This document shows, piece by piece, positions 16,463 through 24,201 of a stretch of DNA of 46,932 nt. Source of the DNA: Pseudomonas fluorescens (lineage in GTDB: Bacteria; Pseudomonadota; Gammaproteobacteria; Pseudomonadales; Pseudomonadaceae); assembly GCF_000968015.1 (NCBI RefSeq), contig NZ_LACH01000059.1, positions 1 to 46,932 on the forward strand, written 5' to 3'. How positions within the stretch are numbered: the first letter of the stretch is position 1; each line of letters begins with the position of its first letter. A program made the position numbers and the translations under genes. The notes below the pieces were generated by a model. The model worked only from the letters and a program-made list of their open reading frames with translations. It was not told where the DNA came from and did no database searches.

Positions 16463-17338
16463 ATGACGTGGACTGCGGTTACCGAACACCGGGCACGACT
16501 GGGTGAAGGCCCGTTCTGGGATGCGCCTACCCAGGCACTGTACTGGGTTGATATCGCCGGTCAACAAGCGCTGCGGCTGATGGGTGCCAACGTGCAGATC
16601 TGGCAGATGCCCGAGCATGTGTCTGCCTTCATCCCCTGCGAAAGCGGCGATGCGCTGGTGACGTTGAACAGCGGCGTGTATCGACTCGATCTGGATTCCC
16701 CCGGCCTGGAGCCGCGACTGACGTTGCTCTGCGTCGCCGATCCGCAACCCGGCAATCGCGCCAATGAAGCCCGCTGCGATGCTCAGGGCCGGCTCTGGCT
16801 CGGCACCATGCAGAACAACATCGGCGAGCGGGGCGAAGACGTGCCCATTGTGCGGCGTTCCGGTGGCCTGTTTCGCATCGATCGCGATGCTCGGGTCACG
16901 CCGTTGCTTCGAGGGTTGGGCATTCCGAACACGTTGCTGTGGAGTGAAGACGCAACCACCGTGTATTTCGCCGACAGCCTCGACAATACGCTCTACCAGT
17001 ATTTCATCCGCACTGACGGCAACCTCGACCCGGCCCGGGTCTGGTTCGGACCGCATGAACGCGGCGGGCCGGATGGCTCGGCGATGGATGCCGAAGGTTA
17101 CCTCTGGAACGCTCGCTGGGATGGTAGTTGTCTGCTCAGGCTGACCCCGGACGGACAGGTCGATCGCGTGATCGAGCTGCCCATCAGCCGCCCCACCAGT
17201 TGTGTATTCGGGGGGGAAGACATGAAAACCCTGTACATCACCAGCGCCGCGAGCCCGCTCAACCATCCGTTGGACGGTGCGTTGCTGTCGATTCAAGTCG
17301 ATGTGCCCGGAAAAACCTGTATTCGGTTTGCGGGATGA
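16463..17338 (+). CDS. SMP-30/gluconolactonase-family sugar lactonase
   Basis: A 291-residue beta-propeller of the SMP-30/LRE family. The N-terminal metal Glu is in LGEGPFWD, Asn and Asp ligands in NEARCDAQGRLWLGT and GIPNTLLW, and the last Asp in PDGSAMDAEGYLWNA. It would open the aldonolactone made by the adjacent dehydrogenase (galactono- or arabinono-lactone) to the free acid. AGGAGG at 16,453-16,458 defines the ATG at 16,463; upstream in-frame ATGs fall in the REPIN. The next gene's operator begins two bases after its stop. Confidence 0.87.
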   Translation: MTWTAVTEHRARLGEGPFWDAPTQALYWVDIAGQQALRLMGANVQIWQMPEHVSAFIPCESGDALVTLNSGVYRLDLDSPGLEPRLTLLCVADPQPGNRANEARCDAQGRLWLGTMQNNIGERGEDVPIVRRSGGLFRIDRDARVTPLLRGLGIPNTLLWSEDATTVYFADSLDNTLYQYFIRTDGNLDPARVWFGPHERGGPDGSAMDAEGYLWNARWDGSCLLRLTPDGQVDRVIELPISRPTSCVFGGEDMKTLYITSAASPLNHPLDGALLSIQVDVPGKTCIRFAG

Positions 17339-17339
17339 A

Positions 17340-17374
17340 TCCCAAAATATGGGATGTTAAATTATATATTGAGA
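17340..17374. promoter_or_regulatory. Shared operator, copy A (aldose dehydrogenase promoter)
   Basis: TCCCAAAATATGGGA (17,340-17,354) is a near-perfect palindrome with 5-bp arms. Nine bases later comes ATATATTGAGA (17,364-17,374). The same pair with the same spacing lies before dgoK at 29,817-29,851. It overlaps the -35, so a repressor is the simplest model. The short palindrome around an AT core suits IclR-type operators, and an IclR gene lies at 34,300. Confidence 0.72.
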
Positions 17375-17398
17375 TTATTTGGCGGTCGGGTTTATAGT
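17369..17398 (+). promoter_or_regulatory. Promoter of the aldose dehydrogenase-araFGH unit
   Basis: The -35 TTGAGA (17,369-17,374) and -10 TATAGT (17,393-17,398) are separated by 18 bp. The -10 with its flank (GGGTTTATAGTC) and spacing is repeated exactly in the dgoK promoter. The -35 lies inside the operator half-site. Confidence 0.78.
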
Positions 17399-17451
17399 CG
17401 GCTCCATCAGTTACACGCACTCACACTTAAAAAAACAAAACAGGTGAAGTG

Positions 17452-17544
17452 ATGCAGCGATTTTCCAAAAAGCCTTTTGACCGGACATCGACAGATGCCC
17501 GGTTTTTGTCGTGCCTTCAAAAAGGAGACTTGATCCATGGCTGA
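17452..17544 (+). CDS. Putative 30-residue leader peptide
   Basis: A small open reading frame starting MQRFSKKPFDRTSTDARF. It has a good ribosome-binding site (CAGGTGAAG) copied almost exactly from the dgoK start region. It ends eight bases inside the next gene (TGA at 17,542-17,544, dehydrogenase ATG at 17,537). It reads across an intrinsic terminator hairpin at 17,480-17,507. No run of regulatory codons is visible. It may be a leader peptide for attenuation and coupling, or a relic of a copied promoter/start cassette. Confidence 0.45.
   Translation: MQRFSKKPFDRTSTDARFLSCLQKGDLIHG
17480..17507 (+). terminator. Leader terminator (candidate attenuator)
   Basis: ACCGGACATC and GATGCCCGGT pair over ten positions with one A/C mismatch around a GACA loop, then TTTTT. 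It lies 30 bases before the dehydrogenase ATG, within the leader open reading frame. Upstream CCTTTTGA (17,473-17,480) can pair with the TCAAAAAGG that holds the ribosome-binding site, so alternative folds exist. Confidence 0.62.
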
Positions 17545-18355
17545 ACCTCTTTCCTTGCCACCGGTGCCCGAACCGCCGAAGGGTGAGCGCCTGAAAAACA
17601 AGGTCGTGCTGCTGACCGGTGCTGCTCAGGGTATTGGCGAGGCGATTGTCGCGACCTTCGCTTCCCAGCAGGCCAAGCTGATCATCAGCGATATTCAGGG
17701 TGAGAAAGTCGAAAAAGTCGCGGCGCACTGGCGTGACAAGGGCTTCGACGTTCAGGCAATCAAGGCTGACGTTTCCAACCAGCAAGACCTGCACGCCATG
17801 GCCAGACTGGCGATCGAGCTGCACGGTCGGATCGACGTGCTGGTCAATTGCGCCGGGGTCAATGTGTTCCGCGACCCGCTGGAAATGACCGAGGAAGACT
17901 GGCGCCGCTGCTTCGCCATCGACCTGGACGGCGCCTGGTATGGCTGCAAAGCGGTGCTGCCGCAGATGATCGAGCAAGGCATCGGCAGCATCATCAACAT
18001 CGCCTCGACCCATTCCACTCACATCATTCCCGGCTGCTTTCCGTACCCGGTGGCCAAACATGGCCTGCTCGGCCTGACTCGCGCCCTGGGCATCGAATAC
18101 GCGCCGAAGGGTATTCGCGTTAACGCCATCGCGCCGGGTTACATCGAAACCCAACTGAATGTTGATTACTGGAACGGTTTTGCCGACCCGCATGCCGAGC
18201 GTCAGCGCGCTTTCGATCTGCATCCGCCACGTCGCATCGGTCAGCCGATCGAAGTGGCCATGACTGCTGTTTTCCTGGCCAGCGATGAAGCGCCGTTCAT
18301 CAATGCCTCGTGCATCACCATCGATGGCGGTCGCTCGGTCATGTACCACGACTGA
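17537..18355 (+). CDS. SDR aldose 1-dehydrogenase (D-galactose/L-arabinose type)
   Basis: A 272-residue short-chain dehydrogenase. The cofactor loop TGAAQGIG is at 27-34, NCAG at 104-107, and the catalytic residues are Ser157 (or nearby Ser), Tyr170 and Lys174 in YPVAK. In its setting, between a sugar lactonase and an AraFGH-type importer, it most likely oxidises an aldose at C1 to the lactone. D-galactose is favoured by the dgo genes that share its promoter, and L-arabinose by the transporter type. A classical P. fluorescens galactose dehydrogenase belongs to the GFO/IDH family, so this would be an unrelated enzyme for the same step. AAGGAG at 17,522-17,527 serves the ATG. Confidence 0.82.
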   Translation: MAEPLSLPPVPEPPKGERLKNKVVLLTGAAQGIGEAIVATFASQQAKLIISDIQGEKVEKVAAHWRDKGFDVQAIKADVSNQQDLHAMARLAIELHGRIDVLVNCAGVNVFRDPLEMTEEDWRRCFAIDLDGAWYGCKAVLPQMIEQGIGSIINIASTHSTHIIPGCFPYPVAKHGLLGLTRALGIEYAPKGIRVNAIAPGYIETQLNVDYWNGFADPHAERQRAFDLHPPRRIGQPIEVAMTAVFLASDEAPFINASCITIDGGRSVMYHD

Positions 18356-18362
18356 GTCAATC

Positions 18363-18394
18363 GGATTTCAGGCGCGGAACTACGCCTGAAATCC
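18363..18394 (+). terminator. Perfect 12-bp hairpin between dehydrogenase and araF
   Basis: GGATTTCAGGCG and CGCCTGAAATCC form an exact 12-bp stem with an 8-base loop, starting seven bases after the dehydrogenase stop. No T run follows, so it may be a processing or 3'-end-protecting hairpin that sets different mRNA levels for the enzyme and the binding protein. Confidence 0.5.
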
Positions 18395-18408
18395 AATCAT
18401 CATACGAT
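18395..18408. promoter_or_regulatory. Candidate GntR operator upstream of araF
   Basis: AATCATCATACGAT is the exact inverted copy of the 14-mer inside the promoter of the DgoR-like gene (15,547-15,560). The core ATC-RTAY-GAT is a near-palindrome, consistent with a FadR-type GntR dimer site. It lies 70 bases before the araF ATG. Confidence 0.55.
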
Positions 18409-18477
18409 ATGACTATTAGCTGCACAGTTTGATTGGCTTTCAAATAACGCTCAAAAAAAATAACAAGGAGTCAGCTT

Positions 18478-19482
18478 ATGAATCGTCGTCGTGGGATCCG
18501 TTCCCTGTGCTGTGCCGCTTTGGCGGTCACCGCGGTCAGCCTGAGCAGTTCGTTGCTGGCGGCCGAGGAAGTGAAGATCGGCTTTCTGGTCAAGCAGGCA
18601 GAAGAGCCCTGGTTCCAGACCGAATGGGCATTCGCCGAAAAGGCCGGGAGAGAGAAGGGCTTCACCGTCATCAAGATCGCCGTGCCGGACGGCGAGAAAA
18701 CCCTCTCGGCCATCGACAGCCTCGCCGCCAACGGCGCCAAGGGCTTTGTGATCTGCCCGCCAGACGTATCCCTCGGCCCGGCGATCATGGCCAAGGCCAA
18801 GCTCAACGGTTTGAAAGTCATCGCCGTCGATGACCGCTTTGTCGATGCCGGCGGCAAGTTCATGGAAGACGTTCCGTACCTCGGCATGGCCGCGTTCGAA
18901 GTCGGCCAGAAGCAGGGCAGCGCCATGGCCACCGAAGCGAAGAAACGTGGCTGGGACTGGAAAGACACCTACGCGGTGATCAACACCTTCAACGAACTCG
19001 ACACCGGCAAGAAACGCACCGACGGTTCGGTCAAAGCGCTGGAAGACGCCGGCATGCCGAAAGACCACATTCTGTTCTCGGCGCTGAAAACCCTCGACGT
19101 ACCCGGCAGCATGGACGCCACCAACTCGGCGCTGGTGAAACTGCCGAGCGCAGCGAAAAACCTGATCATCGGCGGCATGAACGACAACACCGTGCTGGGC
19201 GGCGTGCGCGCCACCGAGAGCGCCGGTTTTGCCGCGGCCAACGTGATCGGCATCGGCATCAACGGCACCGACGCCATCGGCGAATTGAAGAAGGCCAACA
19301 GTGGCTTCTTCGGCTCGATGCTGCCGAGCCCGCACATCGAGGGCTACAACACCGCGAGCATGATGCATGAGTGGGTCACCACCGGCAAAGAACCGCCGAA
19401 GTACACCGCGATGGACGACGTGACACTGATCACTCGCGAGAACTTCAAGCAGGAACTGGAAAAGATCGGCCTCTGGAACTGA
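18478..19482 (+). CDS. araF: Sugar ABC transporter periplasmic binding protein, AraF-like
   Basis: A 334-residue periplasmic binding protein of the type I sugar class. The signal peptide covers about residues 1-29, with cleavage near LLAAEE. The mature start VKIGFLVKQAEEPWFQTEW and TFNELDTGKKRTDG, GGMNDNTVLGG and GIGINGTDAI strongly resemble E. coli arabinose-binding protein AraF, which also binds D-galactose well. It forms an operon with araG and araH. AAGGAG at 18,463-18,468 supports the ATG. The exact sugar is not settled by sequence. Confidence 0.88.
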   Translation: MNRRRGIRSLCCAALAVTAVSLSSSLLAAEEVKIGFLVKQAEEPWFQTEWAFAEKAGREKGFTVIKIAVPDGEKTLSAIDSLAANGAKGFVICPPDVSLGPAIMAKAKLNGLKVIAVDDRFVDAGGKFMEDVPYLGMAAFEVGQKQGSAMATEAKKRGWDWKDTYAVINTFNELDTGKKRTDGSVKALEDAGMPKDHILFSALKTLDVPGSMDATNSALVKLPSAAKNLIIGGMNDNTVLGGVRATESAGFAAANVIGIGINGTDAIGELKKANSGFFGSMLPSPHIEGYNTASMMHEWVTTGKEPPKYTAMDDVTLITRENFKQELEKIGLWN

Positions 19483-19547
19483 GGCACGGTTGATTTCATC
19501 GGCGGCCCTGGCGATGGGGCTGCCTGATCTGTGTGAAGAGGTGGGTT

Positions 19548-21092
19548 ATGCACGCGCAATCAAAAACACAACAACACAATGCCGGCGGCAGCTTGCGCTT
19601 CAACGGGATCGGCAAGACCTTTCCTGGGGTGAAGGCGCTGGATGGCATCAGCTTCGTCGCCCACCCGGGGCAGGTTCATGCCTTGATGGGCGAGAACGGC
19701 GCCGGCAAATCGACACTGTTGAAAATCCTCGGCGGTGCTTACACCCCGAGCAGCGGCGACCTGCAGATCGGCGAGCAGGCGATGGTTTTCAAGTCCACCG
19801 CCGACAGCATCGGCAGTGGCGTCGCCGTGATCCATCAAGAGTTGCACCTGGTCCCGGAAATGACCGTGGCAGAGAACCTGTTCCTCGGTCATCTGCCGGC
19901 CAGTTTCGGCCTGATCAATCGCGGCGCGTTGCGGCAACAGGCATTGGCCTGCCTCAAGGGCCTGGCCGATGAAATCGATCCGCAAGAGAAAGTAGGGCGC
20001 CTGTCCCTCGGTCAGCGGCAACTGGTGGAAATCGCCAAGGCGTTGTCCCGTGGGGCGCATGTGATCGCGTTCGACGAACCGACCAGCAGCCTGTCGGCGC
20101 GGGAGATTGATCGTTTGATGGCGATCATCGGTCGCCTGCGCGACGAAGGCAAAGTGGTGCTTTACGTCTCCCACCGCATGGAAGAAGTGTTCCGCATCTG
20201 CAACGCGGTGACGGTGTTCAAGGACGGTCGCTTTGTGCGTACTTTCGAGGACATGAGCGAACTGACTCACGATCAGTTGGTGACCTGCATGGTCGGTCGC
20301 GACATTCAGGACATCTACGATTACCGCCACCGTCAGCGTGGCGCGGTGGCGCTCAAGGTCGACGGTTTGCTGGGGCCGGGTTTGCGTGAGCCGGTGAGTT
20401 TCGAGGTGCACAAAGGCGAGATTCTCGGGTTGTTCGGTTTGGTCGGCGCCGGTCGTACCGAGCTGTTCCGCATGCTCAGTGGCCTTGAGCGCAACACCGC
20501 CGGGCGCCTGGAATTGCGCGGTCATGAACTGAAGTTGCGTTCACCCCGCGATGCGATTGCCGCCGGGATTCTGCTGTGCCCCGAGGACCGCAAGAAAGAG
20601 GGCATCCTGCCGCTTGCCAGCGTCGCCGAGAACATCAACATCAGCGCCCGCGGCGCCCACTCCACTTTCGGTTGCCTATTGCGTGGCTTGTGGGAGAAGG
20701 ACAACGCCGACAAGCAGATCAAGGCGCTGAAAGTGAAGACCCCCAATGCGGCGCAGAAAATCATGTACCTGTCCGGCGGCAATCAGCAGAAGGCCATTCT
20801 CGGCCGCTGGCTGTCGATGCCGATGAAAGTGCTGCTGCTCGACGAACCGACTCGCGGCATCGACATCGGCGCCAAAGCCGAGATCTACCAGATCATCCAC
20901 AACCTGGCCGCCAGCGGCATCGCGGTGATCGTGGTCTCCAGCGACCTGATGGAAGTGATGGGTATTTCCGACCGCATCCTGGTGCTCTGCGAAGGCGCGA
21001 TGCGCGGCGAGTTGTCTCGCGCAGAGGCCAATGAATCCAACCTGCTGCAACTGGCTTTGCCGCGCCAACGCGCTGACGGCGTGGCGAACTGA
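19548..21092 (+). CDS. araG: Sugar ABC transporter ATPase, AraG-like
   Basis: A 514-residue protein with two fused nucleotide-binding domains. The first has GENGAGKSTLLK, signature LSLGQRQLVEIAKAL and Walker B VIAFDEPTSSL. The second has the degenerate P-loop GLVGAGRTELFR, EDRKKEGI, and LSGGNQQKAILGRWL with LLLDEPTRGID. This is the layout of monosaccharide ABC ATPases. AGAGG at 19,537-19,541 points to the ATG at 19,548 rather than a GTG at 19,533. It lies 65 bases after araF and nine bases before araH. Confidence 0.9.
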   Translation: MHAQSKTQQHNAGGSLRFNGIGKTFPGVKALDGISFVAHPGQVHALMGENGAGKSTLLKILGGAYTPSSGDLQIGEQAMVFKSTADSIGSGVAVIHQELHLVPEMTVAENLFLGHLPASFGLINRGALRQQALACLKGLADEIDPQEKVGRLSLGQRQLVEIAKALSRGAHVIAFDEPTSSLSAREIDRLMAIIGRLRDEGKVVLYVSHRMEEVFRICNAVTVFKDGRFVRTFEDMSELTHDQLVTCMVGRDIQDIYDYRHRQRGAVALKVDGLLGPGLREPVSFEVHKGEILGLFGLVGAGRTELFRMLSGLERNTAGRLELRGHELKLRSPRDAIAAGILLCPEDRKKEGILPLASVAENINISARGAHSTFGCLLRGLWEKDNADKQIKALKVKTPNAAQKIMYLSGGNQQKAILGRWLSMPMKVLLLDEPTRGIDIGAKAEIYQIIHNLAASGIAVIVVSSDLMEVMGISDRILVLCEGAMRGELSRAEANESNLLQLALPRQRADGVAN

Positions 21093-21101
21093 GAGGTGAC
21101 T

Positions 21102-22070
21102 ATGACTATCCAAAACAACGCTTTGCCCACCCAGCGCAAACCTCTGGACCTGCGGCGTTTTCTCGATGACTGGGTGATGCTGCTGGCGGCCGTCGGGATC
21201 TTCGTGCTCTGCACCTTGCTGATCGATAACTTCCTCTCGCCGCTGAACATGCGGGGCCTGGGCCTGGCGATTTCGACGACGGGGATTGCCGCGTGCACCA
21301 TGTTGTATTGCCTGGCGTCCGGGCACTTCGATTTGTCGGTGGGGTCGGTGATTGCCTGCGCCGGCGTGGTTGCAGCGGTGGTGATGCGCGACACTGACAG
21401 CGTGTTTCTCGGTGTGGTGGCGGCGCTGTTCATGGGGCTGATCGTCGGGTTGATCAACGGCATCGTGATCGCCAAGCTGCGGGTCAATGCGTTGATTACC
21501 ACGTTGGCGACCATGCAGATCGTTCGAGGCCTGGCTTACATCTTCGCCAACGGCAAAGCGGTGGGGGTGTCGCAAGAGCAGTTCTTCGTCTTCGGCAATG
21601 GCCAGTTGTTGGGTGTGCCGGTGCCGATCCTGATCACTATCGTTTGCTTCCTGTTTTTCGGCTGGCTGCTGAATTACACCACCTATGGGCGCAACACCAT
21701 GGCCATCGGCGGTAACCAGGAAGCGGCGCTGCTGGCCGGGGTGAACGTTGACCGGACCAAGATCATTATCTTTGCCGTGCACGGCTTGATCGGGGCGTTG
21801 GCCGGGGTGATCCTGGCGTCGCGCATGACGTCCGGACAGCCGATGATTGGCCAGGGTTTTGAGCTGACGGTGATTTCTGCCTGTGTGTTGGGCGGGGTGT
21901 CGTTGAGCGGCGGGATCGGCATGATCCGGCATGTGATTGCCGGGGTGTTGATTCTGGCGATCATCGAGAATGCGATGAACCTGAAGAACATTGATACCTT
22001 CTACCAGTACGTGATTCGCGGTTCGATCTTGCTGTTGGCCGTGGTCATCGACCGCCTCAAACAGCGCTGA
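21102..22070 (+). CDS. araH: Sugar ABC transporter permease, AraH-like
   Basis: A 322-residue inner-membrane permease of the RbsC/AraH family with about 8-10 hydrophobic segments. It contains the conserved AGVVAAVVM and GLINGIVIAKLRVNALITTLATMQI coupling region (given here as its core INGIVIAKLRVNALI). The chosen ATG gives MTIQNNALPTQ; a GTG six bases earlier is also open. It completes araFGH and is followed by REP sequences. Confidence 0.9.
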   Translation: MTIQNNALPTQRKPLDLRRFLDDWVMLLAAVGIFVLCTLLIDNFLSPLNMRGLGLAISTTGIAACTMLYCLASGHFDLSVGSVIACAGVVAAVVMRDTDSVFLGVVAALFMGLIVGLINGIVIAKLRVNALITTLATMQIVRGLAYIFANGKAVGVSQEQFFVFGNGQLLGVPVPILITIVCFLFFGWLLNYTTYGRNTMAIGGNQEAALLAGVNVDRTKIIIFAVHGLIGALAGVILASRMTSGQPMIGQGFELTVISACVLGGVSLSGGIGMIRHVIAGVLILAIIENAMNLKNIDTFYQYVIRGSILLLAVVIDRLKQR

Positions 22071-22084
22071 CATCCATTATCTGT

Positions 22085-22175
22085 CGGAGCAAGCTCGCTC
22101 CCACATTGGGCTTGTGTCGTGCACAAAATATGTGTCCGCCGCAAAACCCCTGTGGGAGCGAGCTTGCTCGCGATT
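22085..22175. repeat. REP doublet after araH
   Basis: A shortened arm (GGAGCAAGCTCGCTCCCACA from 22,086) and a full arm ending GAGCTTGCTCGCG near 22,172 lie in inverted orientation. They separate the sugar transporter from the next regulatory unit. A small GACCGC-GTA-GCGGTC hairpin follows at about 22,176-22,190. Confidence 0.8.
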
Positions 22176-22270
22176 GACCGCGTAGCGGTCGCTTCCCGAA
22201 GTAACTCCTTCTGTCACCTCCCTTAAATATTCCTTGCTTGCTGTAACCCGTTTCGGATATCAAGTTGTAC

Positions 22271-22984
22271 ATGATTAGACAGGTACGATTTGACAAGAAA
22301 CAACGGGTGGTCGACGAACTCATCCGGCGCATCGAAAGCGGCCTCATGGAGGACGGCTTTCTGTTGCCGGGCGAGCATCAATTGGCTCAAGAATTCAAAG
22401 TCAGCCGAGGCACGCTGCGCGAAGCCCTGGCTGAGTTGAAACGGCGCAATTACATCGCGACACAAAGCGGGGTGGGTTCCATCGTCACCTTCGACGGCGT
22501 GGTGCTCGATCAGCGCAGCGGCTGGGCCCAGGCCCTGGCCGACAGCGGGGCGCTGATCAATACCGAAGTGCTGCGACTGGAGGCGGTCACCCGTCCTGAC
22601 CTGTTGCCGCGTTTCGGCACCGACCAATTCATCACCCTCGACCGTCGCCGCCGTTCCAACGAAGGCAAGCTGGTCTCCCTTGAACGCTCATTGATGCCCG
22701 CCACCGGAGGCCTGGAAAGCCTGCCGCGGGTCGGCCTTATCGACAACTCCCTGACCATCACCCTGGCCGCCTACGGCTATATCGGCGAGCGCGGCGATCA
22801 ATGGATCGGCGCCGAACCCTTGAACGCCGAAGACGCCGAACTGCTCGGCCGTCCGGAAGGCACGGTTTTCCTCAAGGCCTTGCGCACCACCTACGACCGG
22901 CAAAACCGATTCATGGAGCAGGTTGAAAGCCTGCTCGACCCGGTGCATTTTCGCCTGCACCTGCAATTTGGAGAGTCAAAGTGA
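22271..22984 (+). CDS. GntR/HutC-type regulator with UTRA domain
   Basis: A 237-residue regulator. The N-terminal winged helix includes LAQEFKVSRGTLREALAELKRRN (core VSRGTLREALAEL), and the C-terminal part has UTRA-like features (DRRRRSNEGKLVSLERSL, ending LLDPVHFRLHLQFGESK). It is distinct from the FadR-type regulator at 15,614. Its stop overlaps the next start by four bases (GTGA), so it is cotranscribed with and probably controls the ADP-ribosylglycohydrolase-fold gene and the permease and kinase downstream. UTRA effectors are usually sugars or nucleoside/amine derivatives. The effector here is unknown. Confidence 0.85.
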   Translation: MIRQVRFDKKQRVVDELIRRIESGLMEDGFLLPGEHQLAQEFKVSRGTLREALAELKRRNYIATQSGVGSIVTFDGVVLDQRSGWAQALADSGALINTEVLRLEAVTRPDLLPRFGTDQFITLDRRRRSNEGKLVSLERSLMPATGGLESLPRVGLIDNSLTITLAAYGYIGERGDQWIGAEPLNAEDAELLGRPEGTVFLKALRTTYDRQNRFMEQVESLLDPVHFRLHLQFGESK

Positions 22985-23979
22985 CTGCGCTCAATCGTGC
23001 ATTGGGCGCGTTCTACGGACTGGCTCTGGGCGATGCGCTGGGCATGCCGACCCAATCCCTGAGCCGCGCCGAGATCAAGGTGCGCTTCGGCGAGATCACT
23101 GACCTGGAAGACGCAGGCCCCGATCAACCGATCGCCGCCAACATGCTCAAAGGCTCGATCACCGATGACACCGAGCAGGCGATTCTGGTCGGCCAATTGC
23201 TGGTTGAAGGCGAGGGCCGGATCGAACCGTCGCTGCTCGCCCAACGGTTGATCGAATGGGAGGCCGCGATGCAGGCCAAGGGCTCGCAAGACTTGCTCGG
23301 CCCTTCGACCAAACGTGCCATCGAAATGATCCTCGCCGGCCACTCGCCGGAAGAAGCGGGGCGCTACGGCACCACCAATGGCGCGGCGATGCGCATCACG
23401 CCGGTGGGGATCGCGGCGGATGTCGCCAACCCTGAGCGATTCATCAACGCTGTCGTGCAGGCTTGCCAGGTCACCCACAACACCACGCTGGGCATTTCCA
23501 GTGCGGCGGCGGTGGCGGCGGTGGTCTCGGCCGGTATCAACGGAATGGACCTGGGTGAGGCGTTGAACCTCGGCCAGCAAATCGCTCAGCAAGCTGAAAG
23601 CCACGGTTACTGGGTGGCTGGCGGACGCATCGCCTCGCGCATCAGTTGGGCGCGAACCATCAGTGTCGACAGCGACAAGGCGTTGCTGGCGGATTTGATG
23701 TACGACGTGATCGGCACTTCGGTGGCTTCACAGGAATCGGTGGTGGTCTCCTTTGCCCTGGCCCAGCAAGTGGCCATTGGTGAAATGAACGCGTTCGAAG
23801 CGCTGTGCATGGCCGCCAGCCTTGGCGGCGACACCGACACCATCGCGGCGATTCTCGGCGCCATGCTCGGGGCCTGCCTGGGCCTTGAATGTTGGCCGGC
23901 GGCGATGATCGACAAGGTCAAAGTCGTTAATGATCTGGAGTTGGAACCGTTGGTGCAGGGTCTACTGGCTTTGCGCTGA
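22981..23979 (+). CDS. ADP-ribosylglycohydrolase-fold enzyme
   Basis: A 332-residue protein of the ADP-ribosylglycohydrolase (DraG/ARH) superfamily. Both halves of the binuclear Mg site are intact: T61-D62-D63-T64 in GSITDDTEQ and D284-x-D286-T287 in GGDTDTIAAI. GLALGDALGMP at 13-23 is also typical. These enzymes hydrolyse N- or O-glycosidic bonds to ADP-ribose or related ribosides. With an NCS1 base/nucleoside permease and a PfkB kinase beside it, and no ADP-ribosyltransferase gene in sight, I infer a catabolic N-riboside hydrolase rather than reversal of protein ADP-ribosylation. The start is GTG, overlapping the regulator by four bases. Confidence 0.87.
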   Translation: MTALNRALGAFYGLALGDALGMPTQSLSRAEIKVRFGEITDLEDAGPDQPIAANMLKGSITDDTEQAILVGQLLVEGEGRIEPSLLAQRLIEWEAAMQAKGSQDLLGPSTKRAIEMILAGHSPEEAGRYGTTNGAAMRITPVGIAADVANPERFINAVVQACQVTHNTTLGISSAAAVAAVVSAGINGMDLGEALNLGQQIAQQAESHGYWVAGGRIASRISWARTISVDSDKALLADLMYDVIGTSVASQESVVVSFALAQQVAIGEMNAFEALCMAASLGGDTDTIAAILGAMLGACLGLECWPAAMIDKVKVVNDLELEPLVQGLLALR

Positions 23980-23992
23980 CTGGACTGACCTC

Positions 23993-24074
23993 TTCGCGAG
24001 CAGGCTCGCTCCTACAGGGAAAGTGCAAGCCGCACGGTACACGCCGTACCTGTGGGAGTGAGCCTGCTCGCGAT
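23993..24074. repeat. REP doublet between ARH-fold gene and NCS1 permease
   Basis: Inverted arms TCGCGAGCAGGCTCGCTCCT (23,995-24,014) and GAGTGAGCCTGCTCGCGA at the right end flank a spacer with a small CGGTAC-ACGCC-GTACC palindrome. It lies inside the apparent operon and may set relative mRNA stability. Apart from the permease ribosome-binding site, nothing else is seen in the 222-base gap. Confidence 0.8.
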
Positions 24075-24201
24075 GGGCGCACCGCCGAATTGAATTGATA
24101 ACCCCGCAATGGAACGCAGGAATACGGCCAGGACCGCCGGGATGTTATGTCGACTTCCGCAATTGCCCACAACCACAAAAATGGCAACAGGAGCATTTCA
24201 C

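Noticed and set aside
22265..22290. Possible operator at the start of the UTRA regulator (TTGTACATG, AGACAGGTAC)
   Set aside because: The halves do not make a convincing HutC-type palindrome and the site overlaps the start codon. The evidence is too weak to list.
22981..23979. ADP-ribosylglycohydrolase gene as part of a toxin or nitrogenase-control (DraT/DraG) system
   Set aside because: No ADP-ribosyltransferase, toxin or nitrogenase gene is nearby, and the partners are a permease and a sugar kinase.
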